Origin: Paragonimus westermani
Taxonomy: Eukaryota > Platyhelminthes > Trematoda > Plagiorchiida > Troglotrematidae
DNA length: 64,000 bases
NCBI GenBank assembly: GCA_008508345.1
Contig: QNGE01000977.1
Coordinates: 22,925 to 86,924, forward strand
Reading direction: 5' to 3'
Shown: positions 21,301-36,300 of the stretch, one piece after another
How positions within the stretch are numbered: position 1 is the stretch's first letter
Layout of the letters: every line of letters begins with the position of its first letter
Position numbers and translations under genes: made by a program
The notes under the pieces: generated by a model
What the model saw: only the letters and a program-made list of their open reading frames with translations
Told to the model about the DNA's origin: nothing
The model's database searches: none

Positions 21301-24300
21301 CAATATAGCAAAATCTCTATCTGTAAATGAGATAGGTATAATTTGCTTCTCGTGGATTTGACTTTTCTAGGCACACACCGACGAACCGTGCGGTAGCTCA
21401 CACGATCGTTCATCTTACTTGATACACTCTATTTGGTCGTTGGTCAGACATCAATAATCCTTATATTCACGAATGGACTATGGTGTGACCTGTAGAATTA
21501 ACCCTGAACTAATAGCCGGACAAAATCTCAAACTCCCGATTGTCACAATTCACCGACCGATTGATCACACAATAACGAGAAAACAAGACGAGACAGAGCG
21601 GTCAACGGAGATTAGGCCTGTTTGCGTCGCAGCTTGCATCTGTAACATGAGGAGAAAATATACCCACATATGTTGTCAGTGGTGGTCTTTAGAACAACAT
21701 GGAGACAAGAGTGTATTTGACCCATGAGACTCGGAGCTCTTCAAAAGGACGTTAGATTGTGAAGATTTCAGTGGGGAACCACATTTCCCCGTTTGGGTTT
21801 TCTCTGTTCGACCTCGTAAAATTCGAGGGCGAAGTGAATAACTTCGCCAACCCTGCCTTCGTGTACCAGTTGAGTACATTTCTTATGTTGTAACTGTCAA
21901 AAGTTCACGAATGCAGCACCTGTTCTCGTGAATTTCCTTTCAGTTCCGGGCTTGAGGGGAATACCTCTAGGAACCAAAATATTGTCACGACTAGTTCAGC
22001 TTGTTTTTCGCAGCATTTCACATGTAACTTAGAAACGCTTTACGTACAAATGAGTGTTATCATTTAGCTTGTTCTACCTGGGTTGTATTGCCCGTATGAT
22101 GAGGTCGGTTTGTCTCAAAGATCCGTTTTAAGAGTACGAGAACCTTGGAATATCCGCGAATGTATGTGAACCAGGGCGCTGTAGTTCGAGTGGATGTCTG
22201 TCACCTGGACTGAACACTTGTCAACATTTGAGCACACTCGCTTCAGTTGTCCACAAATGTTGGTTCACACTCGCGGAGTCGGCTTACAAAAGTTTAAGCA
22301 AATTCTCACACATTATTGTGATTGTCCTCTGAACGGGACAGCTTCAAAGAGCCTTTGCAGATTATCGTAATGAAGTTGGCTCTCATGTTCCAAACTACCA
22401 TAGCTCTTGTTTCACCTCACAACTGCTGATGTTCCATCGCTTATCGTAAATTCACACGTCCGTAGATTAAATTATGTTAGTTGTATCTGGCTCTTTGGAT
22501 TTACGAACTTACTGAGACCAGGATCACATAGTGTATGCTTCTGTGTTGTCAAGTAAGCTTTCTGAATCCGTGTTGAAGGTAGCTACGAGCGCCCATAAAC
22601 ATCATCCATAAGAATACGGTGTACCACAAGTTAGATCATCATTTCCCACTCTCTCGGTGTATGTATATATATACATATACATGTTAAATACATACGCGAT
22701 AATTCGAACCAGGGTCTCATTTCGTCCCATTCTCGTGCTGATGGCGTTTACGGACAATCCTATTTCGTTTTTCCTCTCAGACTGGTGAGCAGAAAGAACC
22801 ACCCACGCAAGCCATGTTGGGGAAACAACGTCTCGTGTTAGAAAAATTGACAAGAAAGTTGGAACTAGATATCAAGAACTTGGAACAATTGTCCAACGAA
22901 GAACTGATGCAAGTGGTTGATTTGGCCGTGCATCAGGTATGGCTTTCGGAATCGTTTGGTGATTTCCAGACCACGTAATTCCTTTCGTCACGTTTCACAA
23001 ACTGTTTGCCTTTGTTCTTTGCTGCTGTGTACACGTCGATTGAATCACTCCACGATATTTTATAAATAATCATTTGTTATACGTATGCAATATGAACATA
23101 GATCATTAATCACAATATGTGCAAACTCGTTGATTGTCAGGAGCTCAGGAACCAGTTTGTTAACAGAATCCCCTGCCTAGCCCATCTCAAGAATACTCCA
23201 CTTTGGATTTAGCATCATTTGACTTATTTCTGACTCAGACTTACGTTGCAAGCTCAAGGCTAGTGTGTAAAGTGTTCATCCTTTTAGATTCGTTCCATTC
23301 GTGAAGCGTATTGCCAGGTTCTCTCTATCTGATGAACTCGAAGTTGCCCTCTGATTATTACGCTGACTGCCAATCATACGGTTCCAAATTGTAACTCTAC
23401 GTTTGGACAGTCTGCTAATACTGTCCAGCCAGCATGCAGCCTGGTGTTCCAAACGGACTGATCGTCGTTTACTGTAGGAGCTGAACAACTCGTATTTGTA
23501 TATTTTCACCTTCTTTCTTGGTTCTCATGAAGTTTCTCTGTCGATGAATGAGATCGAATGCATGTGCATTCCTGTCGGTATACAGAGCGGAGAATAATGC
23601 TTTTTGAACGGTTCATAAATATGAGGAAATACTTCCCGGGAATGTGAGAAGTTAATGAGGATATGCAGACATCCGTTTGGTGGTTTGTGGGAATGTTTTC
23701 AGGAGGTCACCAAGTAAACCTGAGTGCTGACTCGTCCTGCCGATCAAGTGGTTTTTTGAACGTTTTAGACGTGTGGACAGGTCCAAGACGCCCATCTCCA
23801 ATGTTCCTTGTTCTCTTTCTTTTTCATCACGCCCCTGTTCACTCAGGAAAACATGACAATCTTGACAAGGGTTGTACCTAGCTTTACAAATGGTTGTTTG
23901 TGAACCAACGGTTTAATGAATCGAAATCGTTTTGAAATGCATTCATATCCGACTCTGTACGTGGCCTGCCATATTTCTCTATCATTAGCTTGTTGTTTCA
24001 CCCAATACTCTTCAACATGCATTTTGCGCTACTGTGCTTTTCGGTAGTTTATGAATATGTTCGCTTATATAACGAAAGACTGTACCAAATGCGTCACACG
24101 TTTAATTTTTGAATGTGTAATTGGTAGACAACCACACTGGAAACTGCGCAGATCTCTGCGATTACGTGTTGGCAGCACGGAATCAAGATTAAGTTTTTGG
24201 CGAGCTCAAGATGACGGGGTTTAGGAGACTGTGTTCACCGTGTTGATCTGTCACGCACAGTAGGCAGGTGTGCCGAGAGCACCTCGGTGTTCAACGGACA

Positions 24301-27300
24301 ATGGTTACGTCTGAATTGTCGTTTTGGGTGACCTAAGACGAGCGAGAGTGATGGGACAGTTGTTTGTCTTGGGCTCGATGAGATCATGGGCTCATCCGTC
24401 CGTTTTCTACATTCAGCAACCACCTTGACATACACCCAGTCAAACACATAGCTGAGTAAGTACATGTTTAGGGTTCGTAAAAATCAGGAGCAGTGCTGTG
24501 CGATCAGGATGCTGTCAGTTTGCCAAGGTTTGGAAGGAACCTTTCGTAGCCGTTAAGGCTGAAATTTGACTCTTCGTTCGGAATTTGGTGTCTCTCTCTT
24601 GATTTGCCTTATGTGAAGCATTGCGTTCACTAACTTTAAATCCGCATCCACACACGAAACGGTTCACTGCGTTTGTCTTCATCCGATCAAATCATTGATC
24701 AGACTTGATAATAGCGCTCATGTTAAGCCTACTACCCATCAATTTACGAGGATAGGGTTTTCAATTGATTTGCTTGTTTGGTGAAGCATGGTCTTCCAAA
24801 TCGGGATCAATAAATCTAATGAGTATGATTACGTTTTGCTAATCCGAAAGAAACGTATCTTCGTAGTCGTGAGTCCTGCTGAAGTAGTCCGTGACCAATC
24901 ATTTTACGTTGATTCCTCTTAGACTGACACGCTTAACTTGGTCCAATCCATTTTTCTTTCAAATTGATTAAGTTCAGACACTACTGCCACTCATGAATGA
25001 CCTTCAGTAACCTTCCATAACATTTTGTGCATTTTTCCGCCAACCGGTGAATCAACAACGTTTTAACCCAAATTTGTACTCACATGCGATCGCCCTGTTT
25101 CTTCGTAACACACCTGTCCAAACGTTTCATTCACAGTTTCTCAATCCAGTAAAACTGAACGAAAAACTTGTTGAACAACTGAAGACGCAGGTTGTTGATT
25201 TGGAACGATTCATTGATTTTCTACATGGTACGTTGCTGGTGTCCTTTTTCTCTGGTCCGCGAGTCGTAGTACGTATTTACGTTTCGCAACTCTTGTTTGT
25301 AAATGCGACTCTTGAGCCGGGGTACTATTTTTGGAAGCAGATCAACCTTACGTTCTAGTACGAGCTCTCTCGGATCACTGCAGCTTTCTCGTCAAGCTTA
25401 GTTCTCATTGTTCAAACCACAATGTGCGTATAAGACGCGTGTTTCAAAAAATGTGAAAAGATAAGTCCAGCCAACGCAACCTCAGGGTACTATAGACAGG
25501 AAGTCAGTGCTTCAGGCTGTTGACTCAGCCAAATGGTCTGGTGACGAATTGACCCGTTCATGTAGATGCCTTGAATTGAGTGGTTTGGTGTTCATCATCA
25601 TCATTATCATAGACAGCAACACATCAGTGGTTTGTACTGACGCCTAACTGCCACGCAACCACGAAGAAAAAAAATCAGACCCTGCGTAGGAAAAGAGGAG
25701 AAGAAAGGGGACGGGAAGGAACCCAACTACTAAAAATAGCTACGTCTATATTCAGACATTCAACATCAGAGTGTCTACACCTTTCAAACAAACAACCGAG
25801 CCGTAAGCGAAAGTAAGGTTTCATCAGCAAGACAGCTTCCTCACGGTTTTTACTGCCCCGCGTCATTAACTCTGTTTACTTCACGGACAACTCGGCAAAA
25901 CATTTACGCCACTGAGCATGATTAGCTGCCATCTCATCTAAAGTCTCCAGCCACAGACTCTGTGAGTCGCGAGGCCCCCAGTCCGGGAGACAAACCCGAT
26001 CTACAGTGACCAACCCTTTCGTGAACGACTTCATTCTGCTACACTAGGTAATCATCTGTCCACCTCATACTTTGCGCCAGTTGACCTCAGTGTCGACAGA
26101 GGGTGCTCGGTGTGCAGACGACTAGCTGGCATCCTTAGCGCATGGCCTAGCCACCTAAGTCTGCCTAAATGTAAGGAGTGAACGAAAGAACTCGTTCGAA
26201 AATTACTACCAAATATCCGCTTCGTTGCTTACTCGCTACGATACGAGCCATCGAACGTATGTGTCGATGGTCCAGATACCTGAAGATGATTCACGCCTTC
26301 TACCCTGAGCGGCCAAATTTTGCTGCCGTAAAGTAACACACCTCACTGTCGCCTTATATACGTGACCATTAGTCATCAGAGAGATACCTCTCTGTTGCCA
26401 TAGGTGTCCCAGATTAGCGAATACCGCTCTAGTCTTAGAGATACACGCTTCTGTTTCATTCCCTACACCTCCACCACTGCTGATGTAGCTTCCCAAGTAC
26501 ACAAACCGGTCAGCAATCTCCATAACTTCATTGTCTAACACTGAGTCTACGTAATCACAGCAGTCTTGCAGAAGCACTTTGCATGCTGGCGAAAACGTCT
26601 TTGTTGATATAATGCACTTTACAGCCGAGAAGCGGACACGTTCGGGTTGTGTGTTTGTGTAACTGCAATGTGGTGCTGTAGAACTAGGAAGACGTGCCGC
26701 TTTTCAACACATCACCTACCGTTTAATGAGAAACCTGTCCACTAACTAGCGAACTAATTGATATGAGTTGGTATCAGTTTACCGATGAGTAGTCAGATTT
26801 GGTTAATTTCGGTATGAATATCGCTCACATTTGATCACAGCCTCCGCATTCAAATGGACTTTCCAGCCAGTCTCTTTCGAATGTCGACTTTCACTCGTGC
26901 TAGGGCTCATTAGTCTTGTAGATTCCCACCACGGTTGGGATTTAATCTGTAGTCCCTAGTTAATGACGTGACCATGTTGCCCACTGTGCTATTGACTTCG
27001 TACTGGACACGATCGACCCTGCTGGCTGACACCGGTGTTGCATTGGTTTTTCTCTACTGGGTAGTCGCCAAAATCAGTCTGGACTGTCAGCCTAGCTCAC
27101 CTGAGGCCTGTCCGTACTACATTTCACCTACTTTGATGGACAATTACTCGCTCACTTTCGTTGGTTTTTATGTGGCGTTTGTCAGTGTACGCGCACTGAT
27201 CAGGCGTGATTTCCCAGCCTACTGCTTCCATGGTTTTTAATTCCGAAGCGCGCTGCGTTACTTGAATGGCGGATGCAAATGACCGACCTCGGACTAAAAT

Positions 27301-30300
27301 AACCCGCTTTCCAGAAAGGGGTTAAAATATCAGTGTATAAGTTCTCATGGGCGCCTCCTCCTTAGTGTGTGGAATGTATTTTACTTATCTTTTCCTTTCG
27401 TTTAATACCCCCTGGTCACTAGAAACCCCAAGTATGTTCTGTTCCAAGGCGTTCATCATATATCTACCTCTCCATGACATTCAGATTTGCTTGGTTTGCC
27501 TCCCATTCAATGTAAAGTCCTGCTTAACCATTGTTGATATGTCGGTTTTTTCTACACATTCGCTGTGACCATCACACAAAACGTGATCTACGGGAAACCT
27601 CGTTTTCCTGATCTTTCATGTAACCTGATGGCTTGTCTCCACTTCGATCTATCTGTTTAGTATGCACCCAGCAGAACTGGTACGGTAACTTCCCTCTCTC
27701 GGGTCCACTTGGTCAGTGCACCTGTGCGAGCAACTGTCCACAACACCCTAAGGTAGCCAGTACAATAGACGTTTGGATAATGGTTTTTTCGTTGGTGAAT
27801 CTAGTTTGGTGTTTCCTGTTTTCCTCCCCCACACTTCGGTTGCTGTTTTCACTCCCTGCGTTAAGTTTCATACCCCTTCCTCTTTATATGTAGCCCTGTA
27901 TTTTGTGAGTGTACTTGTGGATGTATGCTTGGTGGAAATGGATTACTTGTTCAACGCGTTGTCCTTTACGATTGCCATTTAATTGTGTGTGCAAGGCTCG
28001 AACCGTACTCCTGTCTCTTATGCCTGTATAATTTTAGCGCGAACTGATTTCATTTTTATGGCACCAACTATGGTTTAGCGCTTTCACTGGTTAAATGTGA
28101 GATTTGTTCAAGAGCATACGTAGATTCTGTTTTCGCTCCCTTGAACTTGATCTCACACCTTGTGTATTGTTCCTTAGAAGTTCTTACACACACGCGTCAG
28201 ATTACATGTTGGTATCCGTTTACGGCTGTTCACTAATAGTGTATTGATATTAACAGCCCTTGTTCATATCATTTTTGTTCCTTTCACTTACTTTGTTGTC
28301 CAGGCTCTGGTGCTTGTAGCGACACATTAGTCAAAGTGTTGGCCGAATTCAAACGCACTCATCAGCGACATCTTGTCGAACCCGATAGTGATGTTGGTTC
28401 GTTTGAAAAAGTCTCTCCGGGAATACAGTTAGGCCATTCACGACATCTTAACACGGAGTCCAACCACATAAATGGTGCCGGTGTTGAGGTATTCATGATG
28501 TTGTGGTTCCCCGTGTTGTTTTGGTTCACCATGTGTACGCGCGTGTCTGCATCTTCACGGTTTGTTTATGTAACTCAGTCTGACTCGGTCTCACTCTTAG
28601 TGAACATGCGTTACTGTCTAACTCCTGTACACGCGTACTTAACTGCATGGTCGTAGGTACCCGTGTCTTGGTTAACTTGTTATCGTAGCCGATGCTGATG
28701 AACTACAAGTGACTGATGTTGCAGTACCTGTGTTCGTACCCAAACTACCCACATTCGGTATAATCCCCGGTGGAATAAAGTGGTGTTAGCAGAAGCTTTC
28801 GTGCCACGGCAGGTCCAGGCTGTTCAGGTTGCCTATGTGCCCAATCCGTCAAAAGTGGTTCAAGAATAGTATAGTTTCGATTCTGCTGTTACCTGTTCTA
28901 CGAGGAACGTCATTGTTCGTATTTACATCCGATCACAGAATGCCCAGGGTGAGTCGTGTGCACTGTAGCTGGATGCAGTTAGAATACTCCGATCTATCTT
29001 AATTGATCATCCATATTTTGCTGCCATAACAGGTTGGGTAGCGTTGCCATCCTGTAAACGTTTGGTTTCTTTTCCACTTTTGGGCTGCGGTTCTTTCACT
29101 CCCGCCTTTCCTTGCATCCACACGTAGCACCATCTGACTCTCGCGTTCCTGCGTCGCCGCTGGGACCTGTTGCTACTCGTTGTCTCACTCTTATTCAATG
29201 CTGAGCCGAAGGTATATGGATAAAGTACAGCTGGTTTTAGCGGACTAAGAAAGCTAAGGATCGGGGCGAGTTCCGTGTGATCCGTGGGATTAAAAATGAT
29301 AAATTCCTTTAAAATAATCCTTTACCTTCGCAAGAAGATTGAAAGTGTTAAACGCTTGGAACAGTAACAATCGACTTGCAAACATTATGTGAACTACGTC
29401 GAACACCTTAAAGTGATGACGTTTAGAGAAGAGTTCTAAGGGAAAAGAACAGTATGATGTGTCTACCATAAATGAAATAGCAAAACATCCACTGTTCGAA
29501 GCTGGTTGAAATCTCGAGCATCTGTGTATGTCGATCCGAATATACATAATTCGAATCCGCGTTTAATGTGGGAATTGGCCATCTACTCTACGTATACGCC
29601 CATAACAAAACATTACTATATACCTAACTAAATGCTGTTATCCGTTCATTTTTTGAGCTTGCTAGCTAACTGCATTGACTAGTTTGTTGACCGGACTACC
29701 CTGTGTATTTTGATGATTGTGGTGGTGGTGTACGAGGTGCACACATGCCACAATTTAGTTTCTTTGTCTCAACCTGTTTCTGCTGGTTGTACACATCGCG
29801 CTTAGTGTGGTTTCCTGCTGTTGCTTCGCTCGATTGTTTTATTCGTGATGTCCGGCTGGTGTCCACATGGTAGCGCTCTGTTGCCTCGCGGATTCAGTTC
29901 GTCTGTCCTTTTCCTCATCCAATTCGCATGCATGTGTGTGTGTGTTTTACGTGGTTTTGTTTGGAGCGCCACCTACATCTCTGCGTGATATTTTGATTCG
30001 TTTTGTTATCCTCTGCTCTTTACTCCATAGAACGCCACACGACGAGAATATTTGAATGGACGGACGGCGTTCTCTGATAAAGTAAGGTAGTTAGAGTTCA
30101 GAGGTTCGTTTGTCTTATTTTTCTCTCATGTTCCTTATGTTTGCTTGCACATTGTGCGCCGAAATGCATTCCTAGGACGTAGCCACGTATGCGGGTAGTT
30201 GTTAATCAACTCAGTGTTTGAGTTGGACCGCCTTTTTTTGGCTTGAGATGTACCTAAAATTGGAGTACTACCTACTTCCAAATCGTGTCAAGTTTGTCAC

Positions 30301-33300
30301 CACAGCTTGATCATATGTTGCTAATCTGTCTCTTCCCGCTCACACGTTTTAGTCACCAGCTTTTGAGCTCATCGCATTAATGATTAACTTGGACGGTGTT
30401 TCAAACCAGAAATGAGTCACTTGTCAGCAGATCACCGTTTTCAGAATATGTGGTTTTGGTGGTCGATGGATGTTGACCTCACATTAAAATCTGTTTTGAC
30501 AAACTCGTGATGTAGATGGGTGGTCGATTGAAGCACTAGATTGCCACAAGTGGAAGTGTGCAGGAGATGACTGAGCAGGCGAATTGAACATTATCAGTTA
30601 TTTGGTGCTTGTTAGCGTCCCTCTGGAATTTGTCGTTGATGAAGGAAGACGGGCGGGCGTTGTTACATGTGGACTTCACTCAACAAGTTGCTTCACTTCT
30701 CTGTCTCTGCACAAAACACCTTGGTGAGGATTGAATAATAATGCCATGAGATGCGTGTAACGATTTGGTTCCACTTTGATCGGGTTTCCCTATTGCATCT
30801 GAAGAGACCCACGGGTTCACTGGGTCTGAGCCCGTTGAACACGTGACTGTTTAGGACTAGAAATGGAACAACGTGCACCCGCTTAATTTTTTGAATGGCT
30901 CGGAACGTTTTGAAGCGAACTGCCAACCCTCCTTGTCACTATCCTCGGTCGGAATAAAATCCGCAATGGTTTGATGAGACGGTTGCGTAAGTGGCATTCA
31001 TAGATTTGTTTATGAAGACGGTGATCGTTATTTTTTTGTTTCTTACCGAGATATTAAAGTGAAAAAAAGTGAACAGTGAAAACATAAGTAAAGGCTAGAA
31101 CTGATTAGGAAGCCTTTCATTTTGTCGTCCTATTTGTTGGTTGTTGCGCCCCTATGAGGTCAACCCTTGGAGTCAGTTACCCTTCACTTTGTTTTCTCTC
31201 AGCTTCGCTCACCTGATATAAATTAGCTCATTTTCAATCAGATTTAACTCATCAAAGTAACCTTATATTGGTCTATAGACAGCATCCTTTACATGCGCAT
31301 AATTTTTCACTACGCTCTCCGAAGATTCTGTTCGAATCGGTGTACTTCTTTCTTGATCCAACCTGCTCCTTTGTGATCCCCGTAATAGCCGTGTTTATTT
31401 TAATTCATCTCAGCCGACGAAATGCGGCACTTGCGCTAGGTTGTCGCTCTTTTCTACGAACGTTTTTGACTCGATTAACTTCTCCACTGAGATGGTCACC
31501 TAGGCTCGTCTTCTATCATCTGATTAAAACAGTTGTCTACCATCTATTCTCTCTGTGTGAGAAACAGAATGTCAACAAGTAAGGGTACGTCTCCCAAGTT
31601 GATTGCGCAGAATCATGGTTGTTGCTAATTTAACCAGTCCATAAAGCAACCGCTTGTATGCTGGACATAATTGAACTGATCTGCATTACTGTTTTGCATC
31701 ATCTATGTTAGACAACCAATCTCAACCAAGCACAAGCCAGCAGTCTTCCACCAGACTAACCATACTCTGTGCTACTCATGTGGATCTTGCTCTGAGATAG
31801 CGTTCATCGAGTGGTTCAGTTGTTTGGTGGCACGCCCTGTTTAGGATTCATGTAGTTTGATGGCAACGATGCCGACTAACAGTCACACGGTTGTTCTTTC
31901 ACCCTACAAACCGCTTCTGTTCAGGTTTGGATGGCCTGACAGTAGCCGGACTGTATGCGGCTTATTTTTTTGCAAACGCCTTTTGGTATAAAACCTGAAG
32001 CCTAAATCCTCTAAACATGTGGCGTGCAGTGCGCTTTAAACTGGTGACTCAGTCGACCGATACCTCCTGTCTTGGTTCCATAGGACGTTGTCAGCACAAA
32101 TGGCGATGCTCGTCTGTGACTGGATACACTGCTAAGTAACAAGAACTCTGTCCAAATGATACTGTTATTGTTGCTGTTTTTGTGCAACTTTCTTGGTCGT
32201 CTCTCCATTATAAAGCCAGAGACCTTGTATATTGCCTTATCTGTGCAACCGACATTCGAAGGATAAACTGCAGGCTGCACAGAAAGCCCGACGACCGATG
32301 GGCTGTCTCCCGTCGATAGTTACAAGTTCACCTGTTTTGGTCTCCCACCCAGGATTACCTCTTCGTTCACTCTCGTAGACATTGTGTGTATGTTTTATGT
32401 TACTGAAGTGATCCCCAACTCCGACCACGGACCATGGTTCTTGTTTTAATTCGGTTTAAATTCCTCCTAGAGAGATAATGTTGTTTATCGCGACAGTTTC
32501 ATCCTTTTAAATCTGAAGTGAAGTCAATGTGATACGACCAACATGTTCATTCTGCAGACAGACCGCGTTGTCTTACACCATTAGTGTTATTGCGCCGGCT
32601 TTTATGAGAATAGCTGTCGCTTCTGTATGTACGAAGCACGGTGAAGAACCAGTTTGCTGTATGCCAGATGACAATTTGGTGGTAGATTATGGACGTTGTG
32701 ATGGGCCAACAAGTATGGAACGCATTTATTCTGACGTCCATTTTAGCGCATCCGTGGAGTAGGACCGCAGTCGTTGGGTGATTGACAATATACGAGCCCG
32801 GTCGATCCATCAGTAAAGGAAACTAATCCGATGGGCAAAAATCTACTTCCATTAGCGCCAGTCAAAACGACAGAGTCTGGGAAGGTTCTTGTGAAGTTTA
32901 ACGGGAAATCGTGGTGTATTGTGAGCTGTACTTTCTGTAAATACTGGTGCACGGTGGATGACACACATGCGAATAATTAATGAGGATATTGTTTCATTGA
33001 ATGACTCTCAGCGGCAATATGACATTTATCCCACTTCACTACCAGTTACCTATAGGTATTCGGCCTGATTTTGTTTAACGTGCTCAGGCCAACTCATCCG
33101 CGCACAGTTCCGATTACGCCCATTGCATAACAATCGATATGTGGTTTTGACCCTACGAGAGAACGATAACTTCGGATACTTCCCGGTCGTTTATACCGCG
33201 GAAGGGGGTTGACTTAAGGGACCCTACCCCGAGCCTCTGACTCAAAAGTCTGACCTGCGAGACAACAGGATATAGGGTTTTCTTGGGGGACCCTACCCGG

Positions 33301-36300
33301 AACCAATGACTCAAGAGTCCGACTCACTTGGCAGTGAGGGGCTTGCCTAGCCCAAGGGCCCAGTGAATAAGACAATAATGTCTGATTCTGAACACTGCTG
33401 CGCGCAACGGAGGTACTCGAAGCTACATCGGGCTTTTGAGAGATAGTTGGTATTTTTCGACCGTATTGGATAATACGCCGGCGGTCACGGTCAACCGTTG
33501 GGCGATCGGAGTGCTCTTTGTTTGAGGGTACCTTTTCTAACCCCCTTCTTCCTGATACGGAAGACAGCAGTGCCGCAACTATAAAAATAGTTCTGCTGTA
33601 TGCCCATAGGATCGTGCCTCACTGCCTAAGCACTCCTACGCGGTCAGCAGTGCGACATACAATCCTATGAGTGTAACTGCTTTTCGTCTGACTGCTCNNN
33701 NNNNNNNNNNNNNNNNNNNNNNNNNNNNNNNNNNNNNNNNNNNNNNNNNNNNNNNNNNNNNNNNNNNNNNNNNNNNNNNNNNNNNNNNNNNNNNNNNNNN
33801 NNNNNNNNNNNNNNNNNNNNNNNNNNNNNNNNNNNNNNNNNNNNNNNNNNNNNNNNNNNNNNNNNNNNNNNNNNNNNNNNNNNNNNNNNNNNNNNNNNNN
33901 NNNNNNNNNNNNNNNNNNNNNNNNNNNNNNNNNNNNNNNNNNNNNNNNNNNNNNNNNNNNNNNNNNNNNNNNNNNNNNNNNNNNNNNNNNNNNNNNNNNN
34001 NNNNNNNNNNNNNNNNNNNNNNNNNNNNNNNNNNNNNNNNNNNNNNNNNNNNNNNNNNNNNNNNNNNNNNNNNNNNNNNNNNNNNNNNNNNNNNNNNNNN
34101 NNNNNNNNNNNNNNNNNNNNNNNNNNNNNNNNNNNNNNNNNNNNNNNNNNNNNNNNNNNNNNNNNNNNNNNNNNNNNNNNNNNNNNNNNNNNNNNNNNNN
34201 NNNNNNNNNNNNNNNNNNNNNNNGGAAGGGTCTATAATGCTTGTGTGCGTTCCATTCTGTTGTATGGTTCGGAAACGTGGCCTGTTCGCAAGCAAGATAT
34301 CAACAGGCTTGCTGTGTTTGACCATCGTTGTCTCCGCCACTTGGCCCACATTAAGTGGGCTGATCGTGTGAGCAATGCGGCAGTTCGCCGGCGCGTATTC
34401 CGGAACGTTCGGGATGCGCGATCAATTGGTCAAGTAGTTACGTTGCACAGCTTGCGATGGTTGGGTCACGTGCTCCGTATGCCAGCTGAGCGTTTACGGT
34501 ACCGGGCATTATATACTGAGGTCACCAACAGCTGGGTGAAACCGCGTGGTGGTCAAGCAACAACGTGGTCACGAAATATGAAGACCTTGACTGGTCCACT
34601 GAGCAAAGTGGGCAGGCATCGCCTGCCTGGATGGGGTCCTCGTGATCACTCAAACGGCTGGTTAGATACGCTATCGGAGATGGCGGTGTGCCGCAGTTAA
34701 TGGCGTACCTGTATCCATACCATTTCTAGTTCTTCCATTTAGTCTTCTTCAGTCTTTTTTGTCCATCACAGTACTCTTTCCTTCCAGGATATTCCACGTC
34801 ACTGTTGAGGTGAGCGGCGGCCCGAGCCACAGTACCTTTGGTCAGGCTCATGGCTGTTTTGATGATGACCCTACGAGTGAAAAATCGAAGCTTTTTTCTC
34901 CAGCAAGCTGCTTCAAATTCCGAGTGGATGTTCATAACTGGCGTGTGTGAAACGCACGCTTATCAAACAAACCCGTGGCATATATTTTTTGGTAGTCACT
35001 GGTGGACGTCGCCTTCCAAACACGTGAATGGCATAATCTTTTGTGAATGTATCAGGTCTGTTTTGTTCAATGAATGGAGGAAAGATTGGGGAGCGGGTGG
35101 GAGCTGTTATTTCCTAAACATCTCTCTGAGAATATCCGTGTAAAATCATGATTTTGTTAATGATTTTCTGACTATATGTACAAAGTGAATCAGGGCGTTG
35201 TTTATTTTTCCATCTACTTTCTCCTTGATACATCTGTTCCAGTCGTCACGCGATCGCACAATCACGTTGCTTCAGCGCGCCATGGCAATTCTGCATATAT
35301 TTACATCTACTCAATTCGGTGAGCTCACTGATTGGAAGTTGCATAAAAAGAATGTGGCCAAACATAACACATCTGGTAAGTAAGCAACAATCTCTGTTCT
35401 GTTATTTGACTATTCCTAATAGTTGTATATGGATTAGTCATATGTTTGTGTTTGTTACGCGGTTCAGGGATCTGGTATTTTGAATATGTAGGTTGAAACG
35501 CGGATTTTCATTGCAGGATTTTCCTTCGAACATACTTTTGGAATTTTGCTTCCTGTGAGTGCGAATTTTCTGCCCTGTGTTTCTCGGATGCATAGTCCGT
35601 GGTGCTGAGGTCTCCATTTTGAGAGGCTTCGTGGCTTCCGTAGTTCGGCGGTGGAGATCGTCACTACTCGTAATTGGCCCAATATCATTACATCGCATTG
35701 AATGCATTTGATAGACGCGAATGTGGTTGACACTGCTTCCCGCTTAACCACAGCAACACTTGAAAGCATAATTTAAAACTATGATGGGATTTTAATTTAA
35801 TCACATATTTCATCTTAGTGATACGTTGTGACTTGAGCTTATTCGGACACATCCTCCCATTAAGTTTTCGAGAACGATCAATTTGTTCTCTGTCTATCAT
35901 TAGAAGTTGATTAGTCACTGACACTCAACGCAATTGATTGATATATGAGGGTGAACCGTATCACTTTTTTGCTGTTTTTTTAACACCTCCCTTTGATAAA
36001 CGCATTTTCTAGACAATCCTCGCACCTCGGCAGCAGTTGAGCGTGCCAGATTGCAACACTGGGGCACCGTTAGAGCCCGCCTGGAAATAGCTGTTAACGT
36101 GGTGTTGCAAAAAGTCAAGTTGCTTCGCTCATTTCAAAGCGAGCATTTCAACCGGTCATTCGAACAGACCAGCTGTATTATGAAACCCACAACGTCTGTT
36201 GACGAATTGGACACATCCACTTATGAGTGCCGTTCGGCGCTTGTAGAAAAAGATCGAACCAGGCGGCCACTAAGGCGACTACATGCCCTTTCGCTTCAGT

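Larger units (their letters stand above)
28489..35242 (+). other. RUNDC1 intron 6 (6.8 kb, includes assembly gap)
   Basis: Contains repeats R2/R3 (33155-33697), the gap (33698-34223) and LINE copy C (34224-34760). The first 4.6 kb shows no recognisable element; open frames of up to 104 codons, such as 31268-31582, look like chance. Confidence 0.6.

Noticed and set aside
22710..22745. Hammerhead-like GGGACGAAATGAGACC on the minus strand in RUNDC1 intron 3
   Set aside because: The GAAA arm resembles a hammerhead, but the opposing strand reads AGCACGA without a CUGANGA core or a matching stem II, and no GUC triplet lies in register.
33636..34371. Open frames of more than 230 codons across the gap on both strands
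   Set aside because: They are created by reading N as sense codons; only the part from 34224 onward on the plus strand is real LINE sequence.
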